Shown: positions 48,649-58,405 of the stretch, piece after piece
Layout: the number at the start of each line of letters is the position of its first letter
How positions within the stretch are numbered: position 1 is the first letter of the stretch
Origin: Paenibacillus jilunlii
GTDB lineage: Bacteria; Bacillota; Bacilli; Paenibacillales; Paenibacillaceae
Length of the DNA: 60,495 nucleotides
Assembly (NCBI RefSeq): GCF_900102965.1
Contig: NZ_FNGM01000014.1
Location: 158,625 to 219,119, forward strand
Direction: 5' to 3'
Notes under the pieces: generated by a model
Database searches by the model: none
What the model was told of the DNA's origin: nothing
The model's input: only the letters and a program-made list of their open reading frames with translations
Translations under genes and position numbers: made by a program

Positions 48649-51600
48649 ATGAAAAGAAAAATTACCATATGGGCAGCACTCATTCTGGCAGGGGATTTGC
48701 TCTTGGGGACTGTCTCCCCATCACTTGGACTTGGGACACCGGCAGTCTATGCTGCGGGTGAATTTGGAATGTCGGCAACTTCGCCGGCGGCAGGAGAAAA
48801 AAATATCAGCCTAGGCTCCTCGATCAAATTGAGCTTTGACCGTGTGGTGAACCCGCAGAGCGGGGATATCACGATAACTCAGGCTGGGAACCCCTTTGTC
48901 ACTGTCTCTGTTGGCACTTTGGGTCTAGTCGGCAGCTCTAATTACTATGAAATCAGATGGGGGGCTGACAAGCCGTTAGAGCCTAACAAGAGCTATACGG
49001 TATCAATCCCTAAGGGATTGTTCAAAGACGGATCAGGAGCTGAGTCATCCGCGGCTTCCTGGGAGTTTACTACTTCTCCGGAAACAAGCCAGGGAGTATC
49101 GATAACGGAGTTCTCGCCGGTGAACAACTCGCGGCCGGATTCTGCAGCTCTAAATCAGTTAAGCTTCAGGCTGGGAAAAAAATTGCAAAAAGGCGGAGGG
49201 TCCGCCAAACTTATCTCTTCAGCAGATAACACGCTTGTTCAGGAGTTCAAATTCAGGGACGGAGAACCTAATGTTAATGTGCAGACCGATGGGACTACCA
49301 CTTCTGTAAGTATGACATTGGCCAGTAAGCTGAATCCAGGGAGTACATATTATGTATTGATTGATAACTATGCGTTAAAAGATGATGAGAATCGCACATT
49401 TTCCGGGGTTTCCAGCGGCAGCATGTGGAGCTTCACAGCTAAAAGCACTGGAGTAGGCGCCAACGTTTCTCCTGCCGGGGGTTCTACTGGAGTAAATCCT
49501 ACTAGTGATCTTCAGCTAGGCTTTGACCGTCCGATGATGCCGAATGCGGGAGTGATCTCGCTGACACCGGCTAACAATCCGGGGGGGACAAGATATTTTA
49601 ACGTCAATTCTACAGCGGTTACCGGAGGCGGCACGACGACAATTACAATCGATGCTGCCTCAGAAGCGAATCCCCTGCTGGAAAAAACTATGTATACCGT
49701 TACTGTGCCGCAGGGAGCCTTTCATGACCAGGATGGAAATTTGTTCCCGGCTTCAGGCCCGCTTACATGGAGTTATACAACGAGTGAAGTCAAGGGGTTT
49801 GGCATCGAGGCCCTCTCTCCGGCAGACCGCAGCGAATCGGTAAGTCTAAATCCGCCGATCAAAATTACCTTTAACCGGAATGTTGTTCTTAATAACGCGG
49901 TGGCCGGTCCGGTAATCTTGTATAAAGGCGATGGAACGAAGCTGGAATCCACCCTCTCAGTGGGTTCCTCAGCCAAAGAGTTTATCGTAACTCCCGCTGC
50001 AGCGTTTGATAATAATACGACGTACTACTTGGATATTGCGAATGGCGCTTTTGTGGATGCCAATAACAGCCAAGTGATCTACGGTGGACTAAGCGGCAAA
50101 AATGCCTGGAGTTTTCAGACCTATTCTCTGGACAAGACTGCTCCCGTGCTCAAGTCGGCCCTGGTGGATAATAACCGCACGATCCGTCTGATTTATGACG
50201 AGGCGCTGAAAACGGAGGCAGCGCTGCTGCCCTCCAGCTTTGCAGTTACCGTTAATGATGAGAAGCGCGCTATTGATAGTATTTCTACCCAGGGAGATAG
50301 TATCTATATCAAATTAAGTACTGGTGTTACTGTTGGCCAGATTATCAAAGTCAGCTATTCAGGCGGGCTGCGCCCCATTCAGGATTCGAGCGGGAATAAT
50401 GCCAGTACCTTTTCACAGTATCAGGTAACGAACGGAGTCCAGTCCGCACTGACTACTATAAAAGACGGGACGCTTACCGGGAAAACCGTATTGCTGAATT
50501 TTAATGATACACTGCAAGCAGTCAATCCCAATGCCTACAGCCAGTTCAACGTCTATGCAGATGGTTATTCGCTTGGGACAAATGCAATATCGTCGAGTGG
50601 TGCAAAGTTGAATTTAAGTTTAGACAACGCTGCAACGAACGCGCAGGTTATCCGTGTATCTTATTCTGCGGGCTCTTATCCCGTAGCGGATACGAATGGG
50701 CAGAGTGTAGCAAATTTCAGTGATTTTTATATCCGCAACAGTGGTGATAATGTGCCACCAGTATTTCAGAGTGCGGCCGGTTCCGGCAACAAAATAGTAC
50801 TGACGTATAACGAGGGACTATCCTCAGCCAGTCTTCCAATGAACAGCCAGTTTTCCGTTCTGGTGGGCAATAAACCTAACTATGTTACGGCAGTAGCTGC
50901 TGGGGGCAATCAAGTTACCTTGACGCTCCAGAGTGCGCTGGCGGTTAATCAGCCGACTACAGTTTCATATGTACCGGGGACTTCAGGGATCACCGATCTT
51001 AACGGTAACCGTGCTCCCTATCTGAATCAGCAGAACGTAAACATTTCGGGAACCACAGTTTCAGATATCAGTTCAGCAACAATAACGGGCGATGAACTGC
51101 TGGTGACATTCAACAAAACCATGCAAGCTTCTTCAGGGCTGAACGCCAATCAATTTGGAGTCAGATTTGACGGCAGCACGGTTGGTATACAATCCTACTA
51201 CATCTCCGGTAGTACGCTTAAATTGATGTTATCCAGTGTCGTGAAGAGCGGTCAAACGGTTGATTTATCCTACATGTCTGGTTCAGGGACGATCTCGGAT
51301 CAAAGCGGGAATCTCTTAACTTCCTTTACCTCGCTGTCGGTACAGAATATGACGGGGGTGGCAGGGAATTCCTCGACAGCTGGCCGTCCCTCATACCTGG
51401 GGACACTTGCTGCAAGTGAGTTCGGAAAAGAATATCCTTTGCTCAAAACGGATTCCTCCACAGCAGCAGATGATCGTTCCGTATACAGCCAATCTGTAAA
51501 AAGATATAACCTGACGGCGGAACGCCTGGCTGCCAGCTATGATTATATATACAAACAAGGTACTTCTGCATTAGCATTTGAGGTGCCTTCAACCGACCGG

Positions 51601-52674
51601 TCAGCTTATGTGAGTGTGCCGCTCAAACCGCTGCTGGATGCAGTCAACCGTGACAGTAAGGCTGCTTTCCTTTTGCGTTATGGCGACAATATGTACCGTC
51701 TCGCGCTGAATGACGTGAATATGAACAGTCTTGCCGCGACTTTAATTGCGGACAGCAATAATATTTCGCTTGTGCTGCGGCTGGAAAAAGTCCCTGCCGG
51801 AACCTTTACACCGTTTGAGCAGAAGCTTCAGTCACAGGGGCTTCAGACCATCACAGGACTCATGGATATCCGCTTGAGCGCTGCGGTGAGCAGCAATTAT
51901 GCTAATACTACCGCGCTGAGCGTACCGGCAGAATACGCAATCCGTACGACAGCTACGCTGAATAATGATCAGACTTCGGCGGCCCGATTGGATCTTGCCT
52001 ACTATGATGCCGTTTATCTCCCTACCAAACTGAGTTCGGCAGGCAGTTATACAGTGGTTACAGCCAGTACTGTAGGCAACCAGGTCGTGGGTACATTCCT
52101 TTCGACCCGGAGCTTTACAGATATGAATAGCCATTGGAGCAAATCCATTGTGTCCCAGCTTGCCGCCAAGAATATAATCGACAGCAGCTATGGCAGCACC
52201 TTCAAACCCGAACAGAAGATCACCCGCGCAGAATTTGCGGTCATGCTAAGCCGTGGGCTGGGGCTGCTTGGCAGCCGTGAGACGGCACAGCGGTTTAGAG
52301 ATGTACAGCCTTCCACCCAAACCGGTGATTATATTGGTGCGGCTGCCAAAGCGGGGATTATTACCGGAAATACGGATGCAACATTCCGCCCCAATGATAA
52401 TATCACCCGCGAGCAGCTGGCGATTATGATTATCCGGGCTATGGAGTACACCGGACATCCGATAACCTTAAATGGAACTTCTGCTACCGCATTGGCTGCA
52501 TTTAAGGACCGCTCTAAGATTCAGAACCAAGCTGCTGAATTTGTGGCGAAGGCCGTGCAGCAAGGGATTATCTTGGGGATGACAACCACTGAATTCCAGC
52601 CACAGGGGAATGCCACACGTGCCCAAGCTGCGGTTATGCTGCAGCGGATGCTTACTATGGCCGGATATCTATAA
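48649..52674 (+). CDS. Very large SLH-domain surface protein with Ig-like repeats
   Basis: The 1341-residue protein has a signal peptide (cleavage near VYAAG) and three or more Big_5-type Ig-like domains, each starting near 'SPA-G---VSLN-PIKITF' and ending near 'WSFTT'. About four SwmB-type repeats follow (pattern 'LTYNE.L...FSVLVG...V..V....TLTL......Q...VSY..G...I.D..GN'), then a unique region at about 920-1150. Three SLH domains lie at about 1155-1341 with motifs ITRAE, ITREQ and ATRAQ. It is predicted to be a cell-surface adhesin or structural protein held by pyruvylated wall polymer. ATG 48649 follows AGAGGAG; TTG 48628 precedes that site. A terminator follows. Confidence 0.88.
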   Translation: MKRKITIWAALILAGDLLLGTVSPSLGLGTPAVYAAGEFGMSATSPAAGEKNISLGSSIKLSFDRVVNPQSGDITITQAGNPFVTVSVGTLGLVGSSNYYEIRWGADKPLEPNKSYTVSIPKGLFKDGSGAESSAASWEFTTSPETSQGVSITEFSPVNNSRPDSAALNQLSFRLGKKLQKGGGSAKLISSADNTLVQEFKFRDGEPNVNVQTDGTTTSVSMTLASKLNPGSTYYVLIDNYALKDDENRTFSGVSSGSMWSFTAKSTGVGANVSPAGGSTGVNPTSDLQLGFDRPMMPNAGVISLTPANNPGGTRYFNVNSTAVTGGGTTTITIDAASEANPLLEKTMYTVTVPQGAFHDQDGNLFPASGPLTWSYTTSEVKGFGIEALSPADRSESVSLNPPIKITFNRNVVLNNAVAGPVILYKGDGTKLESTLSVGSSAKEFIVTPAAAFDNNTTYYLDIANGAFVDANNSQVIYGGLSGKNAWSFQTYSLDKTAPVLKSALVDNNRTIRLIYDEALKTEAALLPSSFAVTVNDEKRAIDSISTQGDSIYIKLSTGVTVGQIIKVSYSGGLRPIQDSSGNNASTFSQYQVTNGVQSALTTIKDGTLTGKTVLLNFNDTLQAVNPNAYSQFNVYADGYSLGTNAISSSGAKLNLSLDNAATNAQVIRVSYSAGSYPVADTNGQSVANFSDFYIRNSGDNVPPVFQSAAGSGNKIVLTYNEGLSSASLPMNSQFSVLVGNKPNYVTAVAAGGNQVTLTLQSALAVNQPTTVSYVPGTSGITDLNGNRAPYLNQQNVNISGTTVSDISSATITGDELLVTFNKTMQASSGLNANQFGVRFDGSTVGIQSYYISGSTLKLMLSSVVKSGQTVDLSYMSGSGTISDQSGNLLTSFTSLSVQNMTGVAGNSSTAGRPSYLGTLAASEFGKEYPLLKTDSSTAADDRSVYSQSVKRYNLTAERLAASYDYIYKQGTSALAFEVPSTDRSAYVSVPLKPLLDAVNRDSKAAFLLRYGDNMYRLALNDVNMNSLAATLIADSNNISLVLRLEKVPAGTFTPFEQKLQSQGLQTITGLMDIRLSAAVSSNYANTTALSVPAEYAIRTTATLNNDQTSAARLDLAYYDAVYLPTKLSSAGSYTVVTASTVGNQVVGTFLSTRSFTDMNSHWSKSIVSQLAAKNIIDSSYGSTFKPEQKITRAEFAVMLSRGLGLLGSRETAQRFRDVQPSTQTGDYIGAAAKAGIITGNTDATFRPNDNITREQLAIMIIRAMEYTGHPITLNGTSATALAAFKDRSKIQNQAAEFVAKAVQQGIILGMTTTEFQPQGNATRAQAAVMLQRMLTMAGYL

Positions 52675-52691
52675 AAAATCTTGCTGCACTG

Positions 52692-52717
52692 AGGCTCCGT
52701 GTATACGGGGCCTTTTT
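52692..52717 (+). terminator. Intrinsic terminator of the large SLH gene
   Basis: AGGCTCCGT (52692-52700) pairs with ACGGGGCCT (52705-52713), one G-T pair, followed by T-rich sequence. Confidence 0.88.
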
Positions 52718-52888
52718 GCATGTTATGAACCGTTTCAGCCAGCTGTCAAATTGAACCCAGTCTAGCAATATTCGCAACTTTTCCTCTCAAAATCAGTCTA
52801 TTAAAGGTATAGCAGGAAACTAGGAACGCGTTTCCAGCCTTTGAAAGACGTTTATATTTGAAAATAGAGATGGGAGAGTTACGTTGAA

Positions 52889-55618
52889 ATGAATGAAGTT
52901 TTCATGGGGAAGAAAAACGAAGAGCAGTTACGGGGAATGAATAAGCTGCCGGCTAAAAAATGGATTGCTGCCTCATTAGCCGGTGTATTGTGGATCATGC
53001 CTGTCCTGGGCAGTGAGGGGCTGCCGCAATGGGCTTCGGGACCGGCCTCTGTGGCCCAAGCAGCCTCCTCCTTGAATGTAACCAAGCTGGGTGAAGAGGT
53101 TATTACCTCAGGGGCTATTATGATGAAGTATAAATTCACAACGGTCCGTTCCGGAAAAACGGCAACCGGTCTGGCAGATGTGATCCGTGTAGATCTAAAC
53201 AATCCTTACGTATCCCTGGATGTAATGACCGGCAAAGGCGGCAAACTGACTACACGGCAAAGCACCGGCGGTATGGCTGCGGAGACAGGAGCGGTAGCTG
53301 CGGTAAACGGGGACTATTTCAATACAGGCGGAGAAGGCGCCCCTATCGGGGGACAGGTATCCGGCGGGGTTGTAGTATCTACACCTTCGCAGCTTAACGG
53401 AATGTACGCCTTTGCTGTAACCAAGGACCGCAAACCCGTAATCGACCAGTATTCGTTCGAGGGACTGCTTACTGCAGAGGACGGAGCGCAGTTTCCGCTG
53501 GCAGGCATCAACAAGGGAGCATACAGCCCCGAGGACGGCAGTTCAACGTATAGTCATGCCAATGCAGCTTACATCTATACAGATGCCTGGACCGCGCTAG
53601 AGCGTCCTAAGAACAGCTCCACTACACCTACTGAGGTGCTTGTGGAGAATGATATCATTACCCAGATTTCAGCAGATAAGGCCTTGTCCATGGCTGTTCC
53701 AAAAGGAGCCTACATCTTGCGGACACACGGGCTTGGGGCGCAGTTTGTGAAAAACCATCTTGCTGTAGGGCAAAAGCTCAGCAGTGCCTACACCCTGAAG
53801 TCCAAATCTACGCAGCAGGAACTTGATCCGGCCAGCCTGCAGATGATGATCGGAGGGCATACCATTCTGGTGAACGATGGGAAGGCGACATCCTTTTCCC
53901 GTTCGACTTCCAGTATCGGCGGCTTCCGCGCCCGTACAGCACTGGGGTATTCGCAGAGTGGCCAGTATGTGTACGTGGTCGCAGTGGAGGATAATGCCAA
54001 CAGCGCAGGCATGTCGCTAACCGAACTGCAAAACTTCATGGCGAATATCGGTGTCTGGAAAGGCATGAATCTGGATGGAGGCGGCTCTACAACGATGGTA
54101 GACCGGCCGCTTGCGGAAACTTCCGCCACACTTACCTTCAATACCGAATATGGCACCGAGCAGCGCAGTGTCGTCAATGGCCTGGGTGTCTATACCTCGG
54201 CTCCCAAGGGGGAAGTGAAGGGGATTAAGATTAGCGGCAGCACAGTGCTGCTGATCGGGCAAAAGGCAACGTACTCTTTAAAAGGTTATGATACTTACTA
54301 CAATCCAATTGATGTAGCATCAGGCAATCCTTCCTGGACGGCAAGCAACGGCAGCGTAACTGTAAATGGCGGGGAAGCCACTGCAGTCAAAGCCGGTACA
54401 GCGACAATAAAGGCTGCCAGCGGCACAGCCAGTGCCTCGACCGAGGTTACGGTACTGGGTGGTGAGAATTTATCCAGCCTGACGGTGGGGACAGCTACAG
54501 CGCCGCTTACCCCAGGAGCATCAGTATCGGTACCGGTGACAGCCTTAGCAAAAAATGGAGCTTCGCTTACCGTTCCGCCTGCATCCTTGAAATGGGAGCT
54601 TATCGGCTTTAAGGGCAGTGTGCAGGACGGCAAATTGACGGTCGATTCGGTAGACCCCGGAGTTACGACAGGTTATGCTATCGCCCGTTATGACGGATTC
54701 AGCACTGCTGTTGTACTATCAGCAGCAGCGGCTACCCCATGGGAGAATTTCGAAAATGTGAGCTATCCTATTGCATTTACATCCAATGTTAACAGTGTGA
54801 CAGGAACAGCCGGAGTTGCAGCCGGCAGTGCAGAAAAAGCTGGCTCCAAAGTGCTGTCACTCAGCTATGATATGACAGCCGGCAGCGGTAAGATGTACGC
54901 TTATGCCCAGCTCAATGGAACCAGCGGCAAAAATATTCCTGCTGCAGCAACATCCATGTCGCTTGATGTGATGGGGGATATGAGTCTTAACTGGCTGCGG
55001 GCTGAGGTGGTGGACGGAAGCGGAAAAATATCCTATATCGATCTGGCCAAAGTAATCGACTGGAATGGCTGGAAGAGCCTAAATATTGATCTGTCAGGCT
55101 CCGGCATCAAATTCCCGGCAGCGCTGAAGCGCCTGTATGTGGTCAATGTGGAAGAAGGCCAGGATGAGCGGGCCAAGACAGGTACGGTTGCTTTTGACAA
55201 TATATCTTTCGTAATGCCTTCGCTCTCCAGTGAAGCCGGACTTCCGAAGGGAACCGCTGCAATGAGCATCGGCTCCAAGTCCATAACGGTCAACGGCGCA
55301 AAGAAGGCGATCGATGTGGCTCCAATTGTCAAAGATGCAAGCACTTATGTGCCGATTAAAGTCGTTTTGGATGCCTTTGGCGGCAGTGCGGCATGGGATA
55401 AAAACACCAAGAAAATTATGGTGCTCCGTGGAGCCAAGGCGCTTGACCTGACGGTTAACAAAAAGGAATTTGTATTGAATGGTAAACGCCAAACTGCTGA
55501 AGTAGCGCCTTTAATCCTACAGGGCAGGACTTTAGTACCGCTAAGATTGGTCTCGGAACAGCTGGGATTAACCGTAAAATGGGAACAGAAAACGAAGACC
55601 GTAACTATCGAATCATGA
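52889..55618 (+). CDS. Secreted phosphodiester glycosidase (NAGPA family) with stalk domain
   Basis: The 909-residue exported protein has a signal peptide (hydrophobic WIAASLAGVLWIMPVLG, cleavage near QAASS). The NAGPA/phosphodiester glycosidase domain spans about 85-430, with AAVNGDYFNTGGEGAPIGG, the RTALGYSQSG region and NLDGGGSTTM at 394-403. An Ig-like Big_2 region is at about 435-515 and a beta-rich region at 630-780. A C-terminal copper-amine-oxidase-like stalk domain lies at about 800-909 (YVPIKVVLDAFGGSAAWD, LVPLRLVSEQLG). Family members cleave GlcNAc-phosphodiesters; here the target may be a wall polymer phosphodiester. ATG 52889 has GGGAGAG 10 nt upstream. Confidence 0.87.
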   Translation: MNEVFMGKKNEEQLRGMNKLPAKKWIAASLAGVLWIMPVLGSEGLPQWASGPASVAQAASSLNVTKLGEEVITSGAIMMKYKFTTVRSGKTATGLADVIRVDLNNPYVSLDVMTGKGGKLTTRQSTGGMAAETGAVAAVNGDYFNTGGEGAPIGGQVSGGVVVSTPSQLNGMYAFAVTKDRKPVIDQYSFEGLLTAEDGAQFPLAGINKGAYSPEDGSSTYSHANAAYIYTDAWTALERPKNSSTTPTEVLVENDIITQISADKALSMAVPKGAYILRTHGLGAQFVKNHLAVGQKLSSAYTLKSKSTQQELDPASLQMMIGGHTILVNDGKATSFSRSTSSIGGFRARTALGYSQSGQYVYVVAVEDNANSAGMSLTELQNFMANIGVWKGMNLDGGGSTTMVDRPLAETSATLTFNTEYGTEQRSVVNGLGVYTSAPKGEVKGIKISGSTVLLIGQKATYSLKGYDTYYNPIDVASGNPSWTASNGSVTVNGGEATAVKAGTATIKAASGTASASTEVTVLGGENLSSLTVGTATAPLTPGASVSVPVTALAKNGASLTVPPASLKWELIGFKGSVQDGKLTVDSVDPGVTTGYAIARYDGFSTAVVLSAAAATPWENFENVSYPIAFTSNVNSVTGTAGVAAGSAEKAGSKVLSLSYDMTAGSGKMYAYAQLNGTSGKNIPAAATSMSLDVMGDMSLNWLRAEVVDGSGKISYIDLAKVIDWNGWKSLNIDLSGSGIKFPAALKRLYVVNVEEGQDERAKTGTVAFDNISFVMPSLSSEAGLPKGTAAMSIGSKSITVNGAKKAIDVAPIVKDASTYVPIKVVLDAFGGSAAWDKNTKKIMVLRGAKALDLTVNKKEFVLNGKRQTAEVAPLILQGRTLVPLRLVSEQLGLTVKWEQKTKTVTIES

Positions 55619-55626
55619 TATGGTAA

Positions 55627-55648
55627 TATTAAAGGAAAGCCTTTAATA
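55627..55648 (+). terminator. Hairpin between the glycosidase gene and degS
   Basis: TATTAAAGG pairs perfectly with CCTTTAATA around AAAG. No T-run follows on the forward strand, so termination would be weak. Confidence 0.35.
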
Positions 55649-55661
55649 CGATCCGATAGAA

Positions 55662-56834
55662 ATGGGGCAAGCATCCGTGGAATTTCAAGCCGATGCGATA
55701 GATCGCGTTATTAAGAATACCATCGACGTGATGGAGAGCAGCAAGTATCAGATATTTGAAATATTGCAGGTTGCACGGGATGAGCTTGTTGCACTCACCA
55801 AAGAACTGCAGCGGGTTATGGAAGAAACGGATGAAACATTGCAAAAGGTAGACAAGCTGGAGCTTCAGTACCACCGCTCCCGGATCCGGCTGACGGAGGT
55901 CAGCCGGGATTTTGTCCGCTACTCTGAGAAGGATATCCGGGTCGCTTATGAGAAAGCAACAGAGCTTCAGCTTGAGCTCATGATGACGAGGGAGCGGGAG
56001 GTCTATCTTCGGAGCAGGCGCGATGAACTGCAGATGCGTGTCCGCAGTGTCGAAAATTCAGTAGAGCGTGCTGAATCCATCGGTTCGCAAATGAGCGTTG
56101 TGTTGGAATATCTGTCCGGAGAACTAGGACAAGTGACTAGAATTGTCGAATCTGCGAAAAACAGACAGATGATCGGACTAAAAATAATCCTGGCTCAGGA
56201 AGAGGAACGGAAGAGAATTGCCCGGGAAATTCATGACGGTCCTGCTCAAATGCTGGCGAATCTAGTCCTAAGGACGGAAATTGTAGAAAGAATGCTGGTA
56301 AAGCAGGAATTTGGGTTGGTGCAGGACGAAGTACTAGACTTGAAAGGGCAGGTAAGATACAGCCTGGAAGAAATGCGGAAGGTGATCTTTAATCTGCGCC
56401 CGATGGCGCTCGACGATTTGGGACTGATTCCGACACTTCGAAAATACGTGCATGATTATGAGGAAAAGACGAAAATCCGTACCTCTTTTGAAACAAGGGG
56501 CAAGGAGCACAGGCTGTCATCCGCCATGGAGGCAGCGGTATACCGTCTGGTGCAGGAAGCGTTGTCGAATGCGGCCAAGCATGCTTTTCCAAGTTACGTA
56601 TTGGTGGAGATCACCTATCAGGCACAGCTGATCAAGATTGTCGTGAAGGATAACGGGTTAGGCTTCAATGTGAAAAAAACCAGTGAACAGGCAAACCGCG
56701 AAAGCTTTGGGCTGGTCGGCATGCGGGAACGCGTGGAACTGCTCGAAGGAAGAATGGAGATCCTGTCAGCCGAGAATCAAGGCACAACAATCGTAATTCA
56801 CATTCCGACGAATGTGGAAAAAGGAAAGGAGTAA
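55662..56834 (+). CDS. degS: Sensor histidine kinase DegS
   Basis: DegS is a cytoplasmic kinase that phosphorylates DegU to control exoenzymes, motility, biofilm and competence. The 390-residue protein has no membrane segment. It has an N-terminal sensor domain with a long coiled coil (about 20-170), a HisKA_3 domain with phospho-accepting H191 in AREIHDGPAQMLANL, and an HATPase domain with EALSNAAKHA, DNGLGF and GLVGMRERVELLEG. ATG 55662 has only a weak site; in-frame GTG 55677 with GGGG upstream is an alternative. degU starts 4 nt after its stop. Confidence 0.95.
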   Translation: MGQASVEFQADAIDRVIKNTIDVMESSKYQIFEILQVARDELVALTKELQRVMEETDETLQKVDKLELQYHRSRIRLTEVSRDFVRYSEKDIRVAYEKATELQLELMMTREREVYLRSRRDELQMRVRSVENSVERAESIGSQMSVVLEYLSGELGQVTRIVESAKNRQMIGLKIILAQEEERKRIAREIHDGPAQMLANLVLRTEIVERMLVKQEFGLVQDEVLDLKGQVRYSLEEMRKVIFNLRPMALDDLGLIPTLRKYVHDYEEKTKIRTSFETRGKEHRLSSAMEAAVYRLVQEALSNAAKHAFPSYVLVEITYQAQLIKIVVKDNGLGFNVKKTSEQANRESFGLVGMRERVELLEGRMEILSAENQGTTIVIHIPTNVEKGKE

Positions 56835-56838
56835 TGTG

Positions 56839-57561
56839 ATGGAAAACCAGAGTACTGGCAAGTCGCCCATTAAAGTTCTTTTGGCCGACGATCATCAGTT
56901 GTTTCGTGAAGGGCTTAAGCGGATTTTGAACATGGAGGAAGATATTGAGGTTATCGGGGAATGCGGTGACGGTATCCAGGTGCTTGAATTCTGTAATGAA
57001 AACAAACCGGATATCGTACTGATGGACATCAACATGCCGATTGAAAATGGTGTGGAGGCCACGCAAAAGCTGCGGGAAATGTTCCCTGATGTCAAAGTGA
57101 TTATTTTATCGATTCATGATGATGAGAGCTATGTGTTTGAAACACTGCGCAAGGGGGCCAATGGATACCTGCTGAAGGATATGGAGGCGGAATCGCTGAT
57201 CAATGCTATCCGTTCTGTCTGTGAAGGGCATGCCTTCATTCATCCGAAGGTTACCGGGAAGCTGATTAACCAGCTGCGCCGCATGACGTACCTCAATGAG
57301 ACAGGAGCTATTGCGGAAACCGCGGTTAAAGAGGCTGGCGTCAAATTTGTCGCTGGTGACAACAATCCCCTGACCCGGCGTGAAGCGGAGGTACTGCGGC
57401 TGATGGCGGAGGGCAAGAGTAACAAGATGATTGGAGAATACCTCTTTATCAGCGAAAAAACCGTCAAAAACCATGTTAGCAGCATCCTGCAAAAAATGGA
57501 GGTTGACGATCGTACGCAGGCTGTCATTAATTCGATTAAATATGGGTGGGTAACCCTCTAA
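56839..57561 (+). CDS. degU: Response regulator DegU
   Basis: DegU is the NarL/LuxR-family partner of DegS. The receiver domain is at 8-125 (LLADDHQLFREG, phospho-acceptor D63 in LMDINMP, K in LLKDMEAE). The C-terminal helix-turn-helix (LTRREAEVLRLMAEGKSNKMIGEYLFISEKTVKNHVSSI) is nearly as in B. subtilis. The 240-residue length includes a slightly longer linker. ATG 56839 is chosen with AAAGGAG at 56825-56831; GTG 56836 is adjacent. In B. subtilis DegU also primes comK expression, linking it to the com gene downstream. Confidence 0.96.
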   Translation: MENQSTGKSPIKVLLADDHQLFREGLKRILNMEEDIEVIGECGDGIQVLEFCNENKPDIVLMDINMPIENGVEATQKLREMFPDVKVIILSIHDDESYVFETLRKGANGYLLKDMEAESLINAIRSVCEGHAFIHPKVTGKLINQLRRMTYLNETGAIAETAVKEAGVKFVAGDNNPLTRREAEVLRLMAEGKSNKMIGEYLFISEKTVKNHVSSILQKMEVDDRTQAVINSIKYGWVTL

Positions 57562-57793
57562 TCCTCCGCTGGTTTTTGAAATATTACATATAATGATTGC
57601 AGCTGTTCTGCTGCAGTCAGAGTATTGTTTGAGTTCTACCCGTAAGGATGAAAAGCAGCCCGGCTGTATGCGTGCAGGCTGAATGTATGGAACCGTATAA
57701 TGGGGGCAGGAAGGCAGACGCGAGTCTGATCTGGGCAGTCACCGACCTTTTAACATCGGCATATAGTGTCGGTATAAGAGGAGGTGTATCTCC

Positions 57794-58237
57794 ATGGTAG
57801 CCCAGTTAATATGGATTGCGGCCATCTATGTTATTGCGGTATTGCTGGTTCATATTCTGCATAAAGGGGGGCAATCCCGGCAGCGCAGCCAGTCTGGCAA
57901 ACGGCTTCATTACATTCTGATCACCCGTAATCATGAATATGTGGTGGAGTGGTATATCCGGGCGCTGACCTTCCATGCTTTGCTGAGCGGAAAGAGGCTT
58001 CAGGTAACCTTAATGGATGACGGGTCGAGTGATGCAACGATGGATGTAGCCTTACGGCTTGCCCTGGGTGGTTCTGCACTGGAATTTGCCCCGGCCGTTC
58101 CTATCGGCTTTTTGGAATCAGACCCGAAGCTTCAGCCAGGCATCATAGTGGATCTAAGGGAGCCTGGGCAAGCTGTTCCGCTGCCTTTTTTACAAATGCC
58201 GTGGAGTAAGGGATGCAGATCAAAGAGAGGCGAATAA
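57794..58237 (+). CDS. Membrane-anchored fragment resembling a GT2 glycosyltransferase N-terminus
   Basis: The 147-residue protein has an N-terminal membrane helix (about residues 4-22) and then a segment like the start of a GT-A fold: YILITRNHEYVVEWYIRAL and the nucleotide-binding VTLMDDGSSDATMDVALRLA. The acceptor-binding half, the DxD strand and the QxxRW region of full GT2 enzymes are missing. ATG 57794 has GAGGAGGTG upstream, and a clean terminator follows, so the short gene looks intact rather than recently broken. The function is unknown. A site between degU and comFA is its only context. Confidence 0.65.
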   Translation: MVAQLIWIAAIYVIAVLLVHILHKGGQSRQRSQSGKRLHYILITRNHEYVVEWYIRALTFHALLSGKRLQVTLMDDGSSDATMDVALRLALGGSALEFAPAVPIGFLESDPKLQPGIIVDLREPGQAVPLPFLQMPWSKGCRSKRGE

Positions 58238-58271
58238 TCATATCATATGCAAGCAATGCAAGAAACGGGTG

Positions 58272-58308
58272 AAGCACACCCTCCAAATTTGGAGGAGTGT
58301 GCTTTTTT
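58272..58308 (+). terminator. Intrinsic terminator upstream of the comFA region
   Basis: AAGCACAC (58272-58279) pairs with GTGTGCTT (58297-58304), with an inner CTCC/GGAG stem, followed by TTTT. Confidence 0.92.
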
Positions 58309-58405
58309 GCTATTTTTGGGAAATATACAATTCTAAAAATGTAAAAATCCATGAAATGTAGCATAAATAAGCTGGGGTTCTCCTGACTGCCGTAAACCAT
58401 TAAAA

